DNA of 64,000 nt. It comes from Saxidomus purpurata (lineage: Eukaryota; Mollusca; Bivalvia; Venerida; Veneridae). Both the position numbers and the translations under genes were made by a program. The notes beneath the pieces were generated by a model, which was not told the origin of the DNA, did no database searches, and saw only the letters and a list, made by a program, of their open reading frames with translations. The DNA is taken from contig JAFMSR010000013.1 of the NCBI GenBank assembly GCA_022818135.1, positions 23,458,207 to 23,522,206 of the forward strand, written 5' to 3'. Positions 33,866 to 45,414 of the stretch are shown in pieces. Every line of letters begins with the position of its first letter. The first letter of the stretch is position 1.

Positions 33866-35513
33866 ATGTACAGAGAAGCCTTCATATGTTTATTTCTAAC
33901 TTTAAATCCAATTTCTGGAGTAGAACCTGTTTGCTCCAAGTTTCACTATGAAGAACAAACCTTAGAAAAAATGATAAGACAGGAAATTTTTGTGACAAAA
34001 ATGAAAGAGGATCTTGACACGACACAAATGCTCGTGAGTGAAGCTTTAGCGGATCTTAACAATGAAAGAAACAAACTGCAAGTTGAGTTCGATCGCATGG
34101 AAACTCAGAACAGGGAAATGCTTGAAAAATATTCTGAAGAATTTGAGAAAATTCAAGGTATTTTATACACTAAACTTACTTCGGTTATGTAAGCTCAATT
34201 AATGAAATTTATATATACATGTAAAAAGAAACAATTTTCTAGATTTTGAAAATAAATAGACATGAATATTATGTAGCTTTACAATTGCATTGACATTTTG
34301 CGCTTCCGGACCGATCATTTAATTCTAGGTGATATGTAACTTTTGTGTCATTCTTCAAGCTTTAGAAAATTGAACAAAGTCATGTATGACCATAAATAGT
34401 AGACATTATTTTGAAGATAGTTTGTCGATTTTTTAAATACATCTTGAATTTTCAACCGGCAAGATGATATCTCAAATGCATCAGCTTCACATCAATACAG
34501 TAGATAGTAACTTCACAAACATATGACAGGAATAAATTTAGTTTTCAGTTTACCTTGAAAATGTCTGTTTTGCTCCGATTGTCATGTCAAAAGCTGATGA
34601 CAATTATATTTCAAATTATTAATTCCTTAAAAATTTTAAATGTGGCTATTCCCGGCTACCAAGCATGTCTCTTAATGTGAGAAAGTTGGCAGATGTTTTG
34701 CGAAGAATTTGATTACTGGTTCTTCCCAGGAACAATTATTAGGTAAACTGTCCGCTTGTTAAAATGACCAAATACACGGTTGAAACTCCTACATCAACAA
34801 CAACCGTGGTTATTTCCAATATACTTTCAGTTAAAATAAAGGGCGATTGCATCAAACTGCCGTAAGGAAGTGCAGTGCCTATAGGGGGTTATTTATCAAA
34901 TCAACATAACTTTCACGCGTGCTCCCTTTCGATATTGAAATATATGTTAAATAAAACTGTCCCATGAAGATATATGTGACAGTCACTGTGATAAGAAAAG
35001 GGCTCATGCAAAATATAACAGCTAAGTCATAATTCGTTTCACAAAAAAGAGTACAAAATTACTTATATTCTTATTTATCACGTAATCTTATTTTCAGGTA
35101 CGACCGCTACATCTGTTGTCGCCTTCAAAGCACACAAGATTGCTGATAAGAGTCTGGTAAACAACAGAGTTATGATTTTTAGTGAAAATCTTCTCAATAA
35201 AGGTGATGCGTACAACAACCAAACCGGTTTATTTGTTGCTCCTGTTCGGGGAATCTATCTTTTCACATCTCAGATATGTGTAGAATCTAACGACTGGGTG
35301 TATTTCGGTATTTCACTTGAAGACAACCTGATATCACATTTTGCTGGCGGAGATGAACTTGGAGGCTGTTTCACATTTGATACTATCGCAACTGTGAATG
35401 TTGGGCAGAAAGGATTCGTAAAATGCACTGCTAGTTGCAGCGAAGATAAAATTTGGGAAAACGGCAACCTTGCTACTAGTAGTTTCTCTGGGATACTCTT
35501 ACACAAAATATAA
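33866..35513 (+). CDS. Secreted coiled-coil C1q-domain protein, type II copy 3 (235 aa, 2 exons)
   Basis: Exons are 33866-34157 and 35098-35513, matching the other copies in length, phase and splice sites (attcaag|gtattt; ttttcag|gtacg). The signal peptide ends ISG, Cys23 is kept, and the coiled coil and C1q domain are open throughout. The intron is shorter than in the other copies because of a deletion near 34870. Loop residues differ again: VESND after Cys158, EL before GGC188, and TASCSEDKIWENG around Cys211. VNVGQKG replaces VDVGQKV before strand residues VKC207. Although the unit around it is truncated, the gene itself shows no damage. Confidence 0.9.
34650..34862 (+). mobile_element. 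SINE core, intronic, unit 3
   Basis: Orthologue of 8400-8611, with 'ctcttaatgtgagaaagttg' and 'ggtaaactgtccgcttgtta'. Confidence 0.62.
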
Positions 35514-35777
35514 GATAAATGACGGAGGCTATGTTATTGCAGCGGACTTTGACTTAAAGTCAACGCCTAGCATTAAGAACGTGCTGTACAGACACATATA
35601 AAACAGTTCAATGCAGTTCATCAGAAATTGTTAGTTATCTTGATAATTATCAAGCGCTAGTTTTTACGCAAGTTTTAATAATCTCAATTGAATGAGCTTA
35701 TTTCATTATAATTGTTGTTTAACATTATGTGTTTTCATATCATAGCATACTTTCATACATGTATTGATTGAGTCCAA

Positions 35778-36106
35778 CACTTCTAGTGTTCACGAGTGAA
35801 ATTAACGTGATATTACACCGAAACCAACACTTTTTCTGTTTATTTTATGGTTGAAATTCTACTTTTGTTGAGTTTGTTTCTATAAAATTTCGAAAATCGC
35901 GGGAAACGTCATCAGAAAACATAGCACAAATGACGTCATTTTAACGACGTCATCGTCGCTGATTCCAGCATTAATTACGCTCGGTATACTTTTTGACGTT
36001 AATCCGGGTAAAAGATTGCAAAAGCAGTGAAAATAAAAATGGTAATCCACTGTTTCAAAACTGTGGATTATCACTTTTATTTCACTGAGATAATTCACTG
36101 GAAAAC
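35778..36106. mobile_element. MITE-like insertion with imperfect inverted ends, private to unit 3
   Basis: The left end 'agtgttcacgagtgaaatta...gtgatatta' resembles the inverse of the right end 'attatcacttttatttcact..ataattcact'. Units 1 and 2 lack about 330 bp here, reading 'gattgag' and then 'aaactaaagtatggtaaa' within a short interval. An internal hairpin 'taatccactgttt/aaactgtggatta' stands near 36042-36072. Non-coding; the exact ends are uncertain by several bases. Confidence 0.65.
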
Positions 36107-37266
36107 ATAAAATAAAGTATGGTAAAATCAAACAGTACGTCTAGTATTTCAACCTTATCAGTTTCATTTTCGCAAGAGTTTGTCATAAACAGGCCGTCTC
36201 AACACCTACTTTGTTAAAACTAATTGTTTTTTAGAGCGCTACATGTCTGGTATCGAGGGCAAATTAGCCTTGAATATTTTTATGTGATTTTCTAAAATGT
36301 GTTTTCTAGTGCTGTAATATAGCTTTGGTTTCGTTGGCAACATCACAATAGGGCGTGTAACTCAAATTTTAGATATGTTGCTTTGACTACTTACCAGGAC
36401 TTTATACATTCTTGGGTACAATTTTTCGTTTGCTCCTTTCTTGCGTTAGAGGGTCATCAGCACACAAGAATATCAAATCAAGTTTGTGTTTACTGTGTCT
36501 ATTTGCATGTATGTAAACTAGCTTTAACATAGTCCCTAAATTAACAACTGGCTTGAATTGCAAGCAAAGCAGAAATCCCGTGTCGACGACCATCTGTTGC
36601 TTTTAACGCCTTGACAGGTTGTTGTAATGGTGGAATACTGAGGCATAATATACTGCGAAGTGATTAAGTTTAAAGTCGATAGGGGACTTCTGATTTTCTT
36701 TACTGATTATAATTATCCACGGTCTAGTAATAAGCATCTACAGACCTACACCTCCCTTAGCATTTCAGTTATTGCATATAGTACTATTTCTGTCACCGTA
36801 TCAACCGCAATTTTTATCTGAAGAACGAAACACAATGCAGAATGATGAACATAATAAATATTTACCCGCCTCTATCTTCGTGAGAAGTTCCATATACGGA
36901 CAAAGTGCTAAACTTTAAATGATGGGTGAAAAGGTTGACAGATCCTGCATAATTTACACATTGCCCTCTACCCACATGGTTAAATAAACCGTTATCCACC
37001 CACTTATTGTCCAAATTCCGTTGTCCTATCTCCAGTAGTATCGGAGTAACTTTTGGATTTAGAATGTAAGTTGTGGTTTTACTTAGACCTATCAATTCCA
37101 CACTCTGCTGGTACATTTGGTCTGAAAAGTGTTCAGCATTGTTATATCAATGATTTTTTCGTCATTTTGACATTAACTTTCTGATTTCAACTCCAAACGC
37201 CATCCAGCGTTTCCGACACGACATAGTTGGTTACCGGATGTGATGATTCGTCGTGTGGTGTTAATA

Positions 37267-37720
37267 TACTGACACGAAAAAGAAACGCATATATATGTTT
37301 ATGTATATATTGTACCTACATTTTGGTTTTGAAGGCATAATAGTTAATTCTATTTTAAAGCTCCACAATCAATGAATAAAGTCACCTGTAATCACGTGAT
37401 AATCAGAAACTGTTAAGTCATACGATGCATGTGAACAATTACACACTTAATATTTCCACAATAAAAGTTAGTCAGTATCAGAAACGGGTTTGTCCCCATC
37501 TCGCAGCCATTCCTGCTCTCACTCGGGATGTCATAGAGCTGATGAGAGTATTCACACGACGTATTGGAATGTTATTCCACTCTCCAGTTAACGCAATTTG
37601 GAGCTCTCGAAGCGTTGCCGGTCTGATTCGGCGGTCTAGATCGTCCCATAAATGTTCTATGGTAGAAAAGTTTGGACCATATAAGCTGGCTAGTCAATGA
37701 TGTCGACGCAAGAAAATCGC
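37267..37720 (-). pseudogene. Second Tc1-like transposon remnant, C-terminal transposase on the minus strand
   Basis: The left end 'tactgacacgaaaaagaaac' resembles a mariner/Tc1 terminus starting at TA. On the minus strand the region 37480-37660 encodes ATLRELQIALTGEWNNIPIR followed by RVNTLISSMTSRVRAGMAA, the typical C-terminal end of Tc1-family transposases. The remainder is missing; the right terminus is not visible because the element stops near 37720, where unit-type 3' flank resumes. It marks the point where unit 3 is broken. Confidence 0.72.
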
Positions 37721-37729
37721 GACTAGTTT

Positions 37730-37930
37730 TAAAGTAAGTTTTAATAATCACAATTGAATAAACTTGTTTCATAAAAATTGTTGTTTAATATGTTCGTGTT
37801 TTCATATCATAGCATACGTTCATACATGTACTGATTGAGATGAACATTTTGTACTAAAGAAAAGAATCAAGTATGGTAAAATCAAACAGCGCTAGTATTT
37901 CAATCTTATCAGATTTTCGTTTGAGTTTGT
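37730..37930 (+). repeat. Scrap of a further unit's 3' flank
   Basis: 'aagttttaataatcacaatt', 'gttttcatatcatagcatac' and 'aagtatggtaaaatcaaaca' repeat the region just downstream of each type II gene (for example 35670-35765 plus 36118-36140). It follows the Tc1-like remnant and is not preceded by a C1q exon, so it is the relic of another unit or a rearranged piece of unit 3. Confidence 0.7.
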
Positions 37931-38169
37931 CTCTTGACATTGTTGGCCTGTGTGTTTGTGTTCTTGCAGCGCAGTCACAGTATAACTTTGAATGCAATAT
38001 CAACTTCTATTTTAAATTACCATACATCGATCAAACAGTGTTCCATGATTATCAGCAAGTGCTAACTAAACTAATCCTTTTGTATGGAGCTCCATTGATC
38101 GAACATAAATTGTTTCTCAAAGGACATGAACACGCTGCACCTATCAATGATCAAGCGAAAAGTGTATGA

Positions 38170-39267
38170 TTATGATTAAACGCAAAAAATACAAGCTCAT
38201 GTAGCCATTCCTAAAAGCTAAAGAGCTGTTTAAAGAACAAGAAAATGATTTTCCATTTCTTGGTATTAGTGGCAGATGTATATCAACGGGAAGTTACTTG
38301 TCAATAAACTTGTTCGAAGTAGTTACTTGCCAGCCAAGCGAAACTGAAAGTTATTATTATAATGTTAATTAAACATGTAGCAATATTTGAAATTTGGAAA
38401 ACCCACAATCTGTGCAAAATTAGGTTCTAAGAGGGTTACATGTAATACAAGTATAACACATGCATACATAAATTCTAATGTATGTGCAAAATAAACTATT
38501 TTCTTAAACAACTACGGTAAATCGAGAAGATATTACGATGATAAATGAATACTTGAAAGGATAAATAAATGCCGATTTAAATGGTGTATATACTGTAAAA
38601 TTATTTTGGCTTTTGTTAAGAGACATAGATATATTTGATTGTTAATGATTTAAACTAATTGACACTTATTGTATTTTTAAGTTGACTACGCTTCATCAGG
38701 AATCGATAAATTGTGTTTCGTGCTAGTCGTAATGATTCTATGAATGGGAATGTGTTTATTTGATGATGCAGAAAGTGATAGAAATTAAAATCGTTACAAA
38801 ACAAAAAAACAAAAGAAAAAAAGAAAACAACAACAACTGCAACTAGTCATTCTGAAATTGACGAAAAAGTGTATTGCATTAACATGAATACTTAACTTGA
38901 ATAATCCCAAATTTATAGTTTAATTATTTCTGTTGTTGAAATCTACTTCAATTTGTTTCAAATAAGTTTTATTTTTGATTTTTATATAAATTGTAAGGTG
39001 AATTTTTGTAGCCAAAAGAATTAAACGACCTTATAAATTGAATTGCACCATGAATGCTAACACTGTATTCTGGCTGATAGGATCGATTAAATGCCCAGCG
39101 TCCGCCAACCATTAATATACATCATTTGTACTCTAGCATGATTATATCTTGATCAATCTTTATCTAACTCGAACACGGTTAATGCGGCCACAATATCTCT
39201 TTTAATAAGTTTTATTATTGGCTCAATAAGACAAGTATTATGTTAATGCACCTGATTTAATAATTTT
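38170..39267. other. AT-rich intergenic sequence, nothing recognised
   Basis: I find no gene, repeat match or structured element here. A short A-rich run lies at about 38798-38831. Confidence 0.5.
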
Positions 39268-40112
39268 AAAACAAGATAGCCAAGATGGCCCTATCATCGC
39301 TCACCTATTTACCTTCATAGTTTTCCCTATATAAGTCTTTGTCAAATCAAGTGAGTCCCTTTGGCAGGGTCCATTTTGCCTGGGTCATGATTTGAACAGT
39401 CTTAGTAGAAGTCACCCAGACAATGCTACATACAAAATATCAACATGTAAACTCTAGGATTTGTGGTTTCAGAGAAGAAGATTGTAAAGATTTCATATAG
39501 AAATCTATGTTAAGTTATGTCACCCCTGGTAAAGTCAATGTGGACCTTGAAGTCATGACTTGAACAACCACGGTTGATGGTACATGCCAAATATCTAAAC
39601 TCTATGCTATGTGGTTTCAGGGAAGAACATTTTTAAAGATTTTCCTACTTAAGACTTAATAAAACTAAGTGACCCCCGGCGGGGTCGAGTCATAATTTAA
39701 ACAGTCTTGGTAGAGGTCCATTTGACTATTATGCTACATGACAACTATCTGAGCTGTAGACGTTCAAGCGTATCCTATATAAGCCTTATATGTAAAATCA
39801 ACTGATTCCCCGGGCAAGGTCAATTTTGACCCGGGGGTTATGGTTTGAACTATCTTGGTAGAGGTCCACTAGGCACTGCTACATGCTAAAGATCGAAGCT
39901 GTAGGCCTTGAGGTTTCAGAAAAGGTTTTCCAATTTGTTGCCATAGCAACCAGAGTTCTGCATGGAATGACATACTCTAAACCACTTTGGTAGAGCTTCA
40001 TAAAAGAAACATCCCTGCATTATTTTACCAACATTGGCGTAGTCATTTCAGAGGACAGTAAGTGGTCGTAATAGCTCAACATAGCACTTTGTGCCAGGGT
40101 ACAAATGAGCTT
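39268..40112 (-). repeat. Diverged inverted copy of the 166-bp-monomer element
   Basis: It starts with 'aacaagatagccaagatggc' and 'catcgctcacct', the inverse of the right end of the element at 45415-46705. It ends with 'gcactttgtgccagggtac', the inverse of that element's left end. In between lie about four diverged monomers with 'ttgaacagtcttggtagagg' and 'gtttcagagaagaag'. It is older than the 45.4 kb copy, judged by its indels. Confidence 0.7.
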
Positions 40113-41371
40113 GTTAACAATGGAATATGTAAGACCATAAGATCTTTTTTCTATTATTGGCACACTCACACCAAAGGCCGAGTCACGCCCTGGGAAAACT
40201 TGCTATATATGAGCTTGTTCACACTCTAGAAGACGCATCAGATGCGTAATCACAGATTGTGTTTAGCCGCTATATGTCTGACAAGTTTCATTAACAACCT
40301 GGCCAGAAATGAGCCACAACAAGGGAGGTATATATTTTACTTCATTTTCCATGCTATAGTTTTGAGAATGTTTTGTATGGTGATTATCAGATCAGGCATT
40401 GGGCAAGGCCACCACTTTAAGCTTTTGTACTCTGGAAGTCACCTTCCTTCAGCAATCATATCCTAACCATGATGAAATGTGTAATAATCCAAGACCTCCA
40501 TCATATTTTATGGGCTCAATCTAAACAAAACTGTGGCAATTTTGGAGACTACCAGCTATTTGTGAGCTAGATGCCCTTTGTATATCAATTTATTTTCATG
40601 AGAAATACTTTCCGAATGAGTATGTCCGCAAGTTTGGTGCAGTCTAATGATATGCATAATCAGACTAATATGTCATGAGTTCTTGGCCCTTGATTTATTT
40701 AAAGCTCATTTCGAACAATGCTTACATTATAGTACCTTCCTTTCTTCATTTTAAGACACATGACACAAGACATACTTTCAGCTATATTGGATTGCAGGCA
40801 CAATTATACCTTAATTAGGCTGTATTAACATAAGCTATGACAATACTTTTCAACATTGTAGGGTTCATATTCTCGAATCGATATTTATGAAGTTAAGTTA
40901 AAAGCTAACGAACAATGAATACATCTGCCTAAAAGTGAGTACATGCATATATTACGTGAACTCTTTAGGCACTGCGTCGAATTCTACTGAAATCGTTTTG
41001 ACACTTTGTATGTTAAAATGAAAGTTGATCAGAAAGGTGTAACTCTTGCGTACACGATATGTATGGAAAATAAAACAGATTGGATTGATAATTTAGAGCA
41101 AAACAAAATGATAAATCTCAATAGTAGCATTCAAATAACTAGTAGGGTATGTATAATCTTGAGTCGCAACTTTCAGAAAATATTAGTAAAATGGTTTAGA
41201 ATTTGCGATAAGCGTGAGGTCAAAATATCGATATATCATAAGTTTTCAATTTTTAAAACTTTCAATATTCCTGGCATTGTTCATTTTAACATTTTAAACC
41301 TTTCTGTTCTTGTATATCCAGGCAAGAAAAAAAGACTTATGTATCAAAAACGAAATAAAACACGGTTGCTA
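40113..41371. other. Unassigned intergenic sequence
   Basis: Contains 'gagcttgttcacactctaga'-type repeat text near 40210 and AT-rich sequence. Open frames at 40242-40466 and 41006-41395 show no domain. The left-hand duplicated block resumes at about 41372 ('gtcttctattgatctaggtc'), matching position 379. Confidence 0.45.
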
Positions 41372-41978
41372 GGCAGATGTCTTCTATTGATCTAGGTCAA
41401 TCAGCTAGAATCAATCTAGCATTGAACATTTCAACAGTTCAAGTAATAACCGCAGAGTATTTAGCCATTTGCTCATTACATCAAATTTAGTATTGAAAAA
41501 ATTTTCAACACACAATCTGCATTTTCTCCAAGCAAAGGCATCTCCCAGTAATTGTGTAATCCCAAAATATAACATTGATGAATTTAAACATGTTTCCTTG
41601 TCACCTTATTTGTAACATTTCGCCTGCGTGACAATGTGGCTTTCACGCAGTTGGGTACGGATATGGACCATTCCATTTTTCAATACCATGTTTACTGTAT
41701 ATCCACAGAAGAGATGTTAAGAAAACAACCGGCCTGTCCGCTCTTTCAGTACTTTGATTTACAATTTACCATAGCATAGATCGTTCCGTTTATCAGTTAA
41801 ATCAGCCATGTCCTAAAAAGACCTTTCCATTTATAGAAACTTAACATGATTCCACTAGATCTTAAAGTCATGCTTATCTCTTTACAGACACTTCAGATAA
41901 TCAAATTTGTTACATGACATTCTAAATGGTAATAAATTGTCCTAGTAAGTCAACTACTACAGTTGTATTCTTTTTGTC

Positions 41979-44017
41979 ATGGAATTCCACGCCCTGTCGG
42001 CATTTTTGATATTTGCCTACATCTGTCACACTACGCGAGGGGACAATGACATTGTACAGCAGCTTGTTGTCAGAATTGAAGCACTTGAAAAGAAGGGTAA
42101 AATCTTTATCTTTTATGGTTAAACAAAACGAATAAATTCAACGCATCAGTTTTTGTTTTATATCGAGACACATTTCAACACGCTTTTGATAAAAAGATCA
42201 CACATTTGTTAAGCACGTACGATAAAGTAAATCTACCATGTTTATGAGTTGTTGATAAGGAAAAGGAAATCCCAACCGAGGGTTGAGATACGTCCCACAA
42301 ACGAGGTTCTGCCGAGTTTCTTGGGACGTGCATTTGTATTTCAACCGGAGGGTGGGATTCTCTTATCCACAACTCAATGGGCATGGTAGATTTATTTTCT
42401 CACCGTTTTAATCGCATCTTCACCGCAGGGGTAAGACTGATTCGTTACATTATTCTATTCCGTGTAATGCACAGTAACACTTACTTGATATTACTATCTC
42501 CTTTAAAACACGTGTTCTTTAATGCACACATGATGGCAAGCTATAGGATAATGTTTTATAAAAACTTTTACATTGATATGATTTATTTCGGATATTTTAT
42601 GACTCTTATGTTGCCATGTTTAGTTATAGAATATGTTCGGATGCATAATTGGTAATCACTTAGTCTAGTCCCATTAATTCAAACGTTTTATATAAAAATA
42701 AGAATTTGTTTGTTTGGATTCGACCAATAAATTAGTATGACTAAAGTACCCAATCAAGATTCAATAAATCTGCAGTTATATTATGTGTTTTTAATTTTAT
42801 TTTTAAATTTAAAAATAAAACAATATAAAGACAGAAGAGAAACAGAAACTTACATGTGGTAGTACACTTTACTTTTTACAGGAAGATAAATTTTAAGCAC
42901 AAGGAATGCATAAGTAAAGGTATAAAGTAACGACTTTTTTCAGAAATTCAGCATAATAATTATCCCATTTGTTTAACAGACGATAACCATGCACGCTTAC
43001 AAGATGAGCTTAAATATGACCTTCGCGAGACAAAAGAAAAAGTCCGTCAGCAAGATGAACTTATTCACGCCCTCAGGACTGAACTGCATTGTACGAAACT
43101 TGACATTGCCAACAAAGAAAAGAGGATAACATTGCTTGAGAAGCAGGTAAAAACGCCAAATGCTTCTGCAAAAGTAGCTGAAGGAAAAGTCAGACAGCTA
43201 TCTGCAAGAAACGAAAAATATGACCTGACCATGACAACCCTAAAATTAAAAGACGACACTACGAAGCGTAGAAGTGTTTTCGCCTCAGAAAATCCACGTT
43301 ATCGTAAGCACACTTTCAGTTTCAGTTTTGACTACAAAATTGTAATATTTATCAAGTAATAGTTAACCGGATAGCGCTGTGGAGGTCCATTTGACCATAT
43401 GCAACATTAAAGAGAAAGATATTGAAACACATTACTAATCAATACGTTTTATATTTATAAACACATTCACATTTCAAACTACTTTAAAGGGTATTTTAAT
43501 ATTCAAAGGCCTTTAAAGCATAGAATTCTCTTGAGAAATGACATTGACCACGATTTGTTTTATATTTGCAGAACGTAGTATTCGTCCTACCAGATTTCTT
43601 GGACAACCCGTAGCATTCCATGCAGTCAGCAGCCAAGACCAGAAACATCTCGGCACTCACCAAACGATCCTTTTCGAGACGATTATCACTAATATTGGAA
43701 CAGCATTCCATGTAAATCATGGGACATTTATAGCACCAACTCATGGTATTTACATATTTTCAGTATCTGCAGCAAGTGCACATGAAGCTTCCCATTTAGC
43801 TATTGCAACTGAACTGGTAAAAGACGGATCTTAACTTGCCAAAACTTACTCTAAAAGTGACACTAGTTTCACTGACCAGGGTTCTGTCACGGTTGTAACT
43901 GAGCTTCAAAGTGGTAACGAAGTTTGGGTGCGCTTAAATCATCCAGCTGATGCTACATTAGTTGGAGAGTATTTCTCTTCATTTACTGGAATGTTGCTGC
44001 ACGAGTATGAAGTGTAA
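41979..44017 (+). pseudogene. Type I C1q gene, second copy, with a nonsense codon in exon 3
   Basis: Exons correspond exactly to the gene at 967: 41979-42096, 42980-43303 and 43572-44017 (118 + 324 + 446 nt), with intact donors (agg|gtaaaa, atc|gtaagc), acceptors and phases. The signal peptide (MEFHALSAFLIFAYICHTTR) and coiled coil are preserved. In the C1q domain a TTA Leu codon of the sister gene is TAA here (43832-43834), just after ELVKDGS. The frame downstream is otherwise open to the usual stop and retains SSFTGMLLHEYEV. As read, the product would end after about 235 residues and lose the C-terminal strands, which should prevent folding. Because this is the only lesion, it may be a recent loss, a segregating allele or a base-call error. 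Intron 1 has gained a foldback insertion. Confidence 0.85.
42225..42405. mobile_element. Foldback/MITE insertion in intron 1 of the second type I gene
   Basis: The left arm 'aaatctaccatg...gagttgttgataagg' is mirrored by the right arm 'cttatccacaactcaatggg...catggtagattta', and a 'gggatt..caacc' inner pair follows. The corresponding intron of the gene at 967 lacks it (gap near 1215-1240). Further inserted sequence continues to about 42505, before the shared 'ttaatgcacacatgatggca' text resumes. Confidence 0.7.
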
Positions 44018-44221
44018 AATTCACTAAGAATTGAAATAAAAATTAAAGTTGGCGGATTAGTATTCTCTTGATATGCGAACACTGGCCAGGCTTGTCAGTC
44101 AAGCTGTCCATTTTACATTAAATGATGATATATATTACACTTATAAAACACACTTCATAAATATGTATTTCCTATCATAATAATAATTCTAGCATAAATT
44201 TTAGAAGACAAGATGATACTC

Positions 44222-44577
44222 TTGTGAGATTTAGGGAAAGTAACTTCAAATCAATTTAAAGTTAACTTTCAGTTATTGCAATGTTTTATTGATGGATTAA
44301 ACATTGAGTCAAAGTATGTTTCTCATGTACATTTTCTTTATATATATGCGTGCTTTAAACAGATTTTGTTCTTTGAAAGTGAGACAATGGCCAGTTATAA
44401 CTATATCTTGGAAATATCATTTACCCAGATACACACACGAAGGAATGCCACTTAGTTCTGATAAATGCCATAATTTTGATCATACTTTGACTCAATGTTT
44501 AATCCGTCAATAAAACATTGCAATAAGTGAACGTTAACTTTAAATTGATTTGAAGTTACTTTCCCTAAATCTCACAA
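44222..44577. mobile_element. MITE/foldback element with about 97-bp terminal inverted repeats
   Basis: Arms 44222-44318 and 44481-44577 are near-perfect reverse complements, running from 'ttgtgagatttagggaaagt' outside to 'catactttgactcaatg' inside. The 162-bp centre has no coding content beyond an incidental frame (44304-44513) and is not seen elsewhere in the window. High arm identity suggests a young insertion. Confidence 0.85.
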
Positions 44578-45109
44578 AATCTAAATCTAACATTCAATGT
44601 TAATATTGCATGAGGAGCAAGTTTGAGAATGAATATTGTGGAAAACCATACCTAGGTCATTTATGGGACTATTCATTTATACCAGATAACATTTTATTAT
44701 TGGATGAAACTTATTACAGCTAATTATGCATAAAACTTCCATAGTATAGATCTGTTCTATACAAAACATTACATGTGGAGTTTTCTCGCCTTATGTCAAT
44801 GTGTGTGTCTCATACAACGGCTGTGATATTATTAGCTCTCGGCCAATGGAAAAGCTGCCAATCATTGTAGAAGCAAATTCAAATCTTGAAGCAGACAACA
44901 CAAGTTTTTTTCCTAGAAGTCACAGATTTAGACAACCAATGAACTTTTTTTTTAATTTAATGACATTTATGCTTAAAGAACATTTTTGCTAAATTTCAAA
45001 CAATTCTATATTTAAGTTTTATTGAAATTTTGATTTAAACCTCTGATGTTGTTAGCTCAGAGTATGCAAGGCAAGTGGCCATTTCTATACCTGAGCCCTT
45101 TTTATAGTA

Positions 45110-45414
45110 CTTTCCCGGCCTTTAACATGTTGATAACTCATGTAATATTTGTTATTGTTAGCAAATGATAATGCCGATTAGTACCGTGTTCTATACTATT
45201 GGCTTTGTGCAATGTTAGCGATTACCTAGCGTTAGCGTAGACAATACCATTTTCTAAATGGATCGTGTATAATTAGTGTACGTAACGATAATTATATACT
45301 TACTTATTCCTAGAAGCGTCGTCACGTTTTCATGTTACAGTGACATTATTCAAGAGCGATTACTGAAAAATCTAAGCCGAACACAGTCAAAAATGTAAAA
45401 AGTTTTACCGTCTA
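45110..45414. other. Left half of a duplicated intergenic segment
   Basis: It matches 6420-6560 ('gttgataactcatgtaat', 'gtgttctatactattggct'). The continuation is at 46910-47450, beyond the inserted element. Confidence 0.5.

Larger units (their letters stand above)
33361..37266 (+). repeat. Tandem duplication unit 3, truncated
   Basis: Collinear with the first 3.9 kb of the other units, then cut at 'gtcgtgtggtgttaata', where a Tc1-like remnant begins. It carries a private MITE-like insertion (35778-36106). It lacks about 190 bp of the intron near 34870, and about 230 bp or more near 37012. Confidence 0.8.

Noticed and set aside
41006..41395. 129-codon plus-strand frame
   Set aside because: Low-complexity AT-rich composition, no domain, no signal peptide, and its 3' end overlaps the start of the duplicated block where the sister copy has no such frame.
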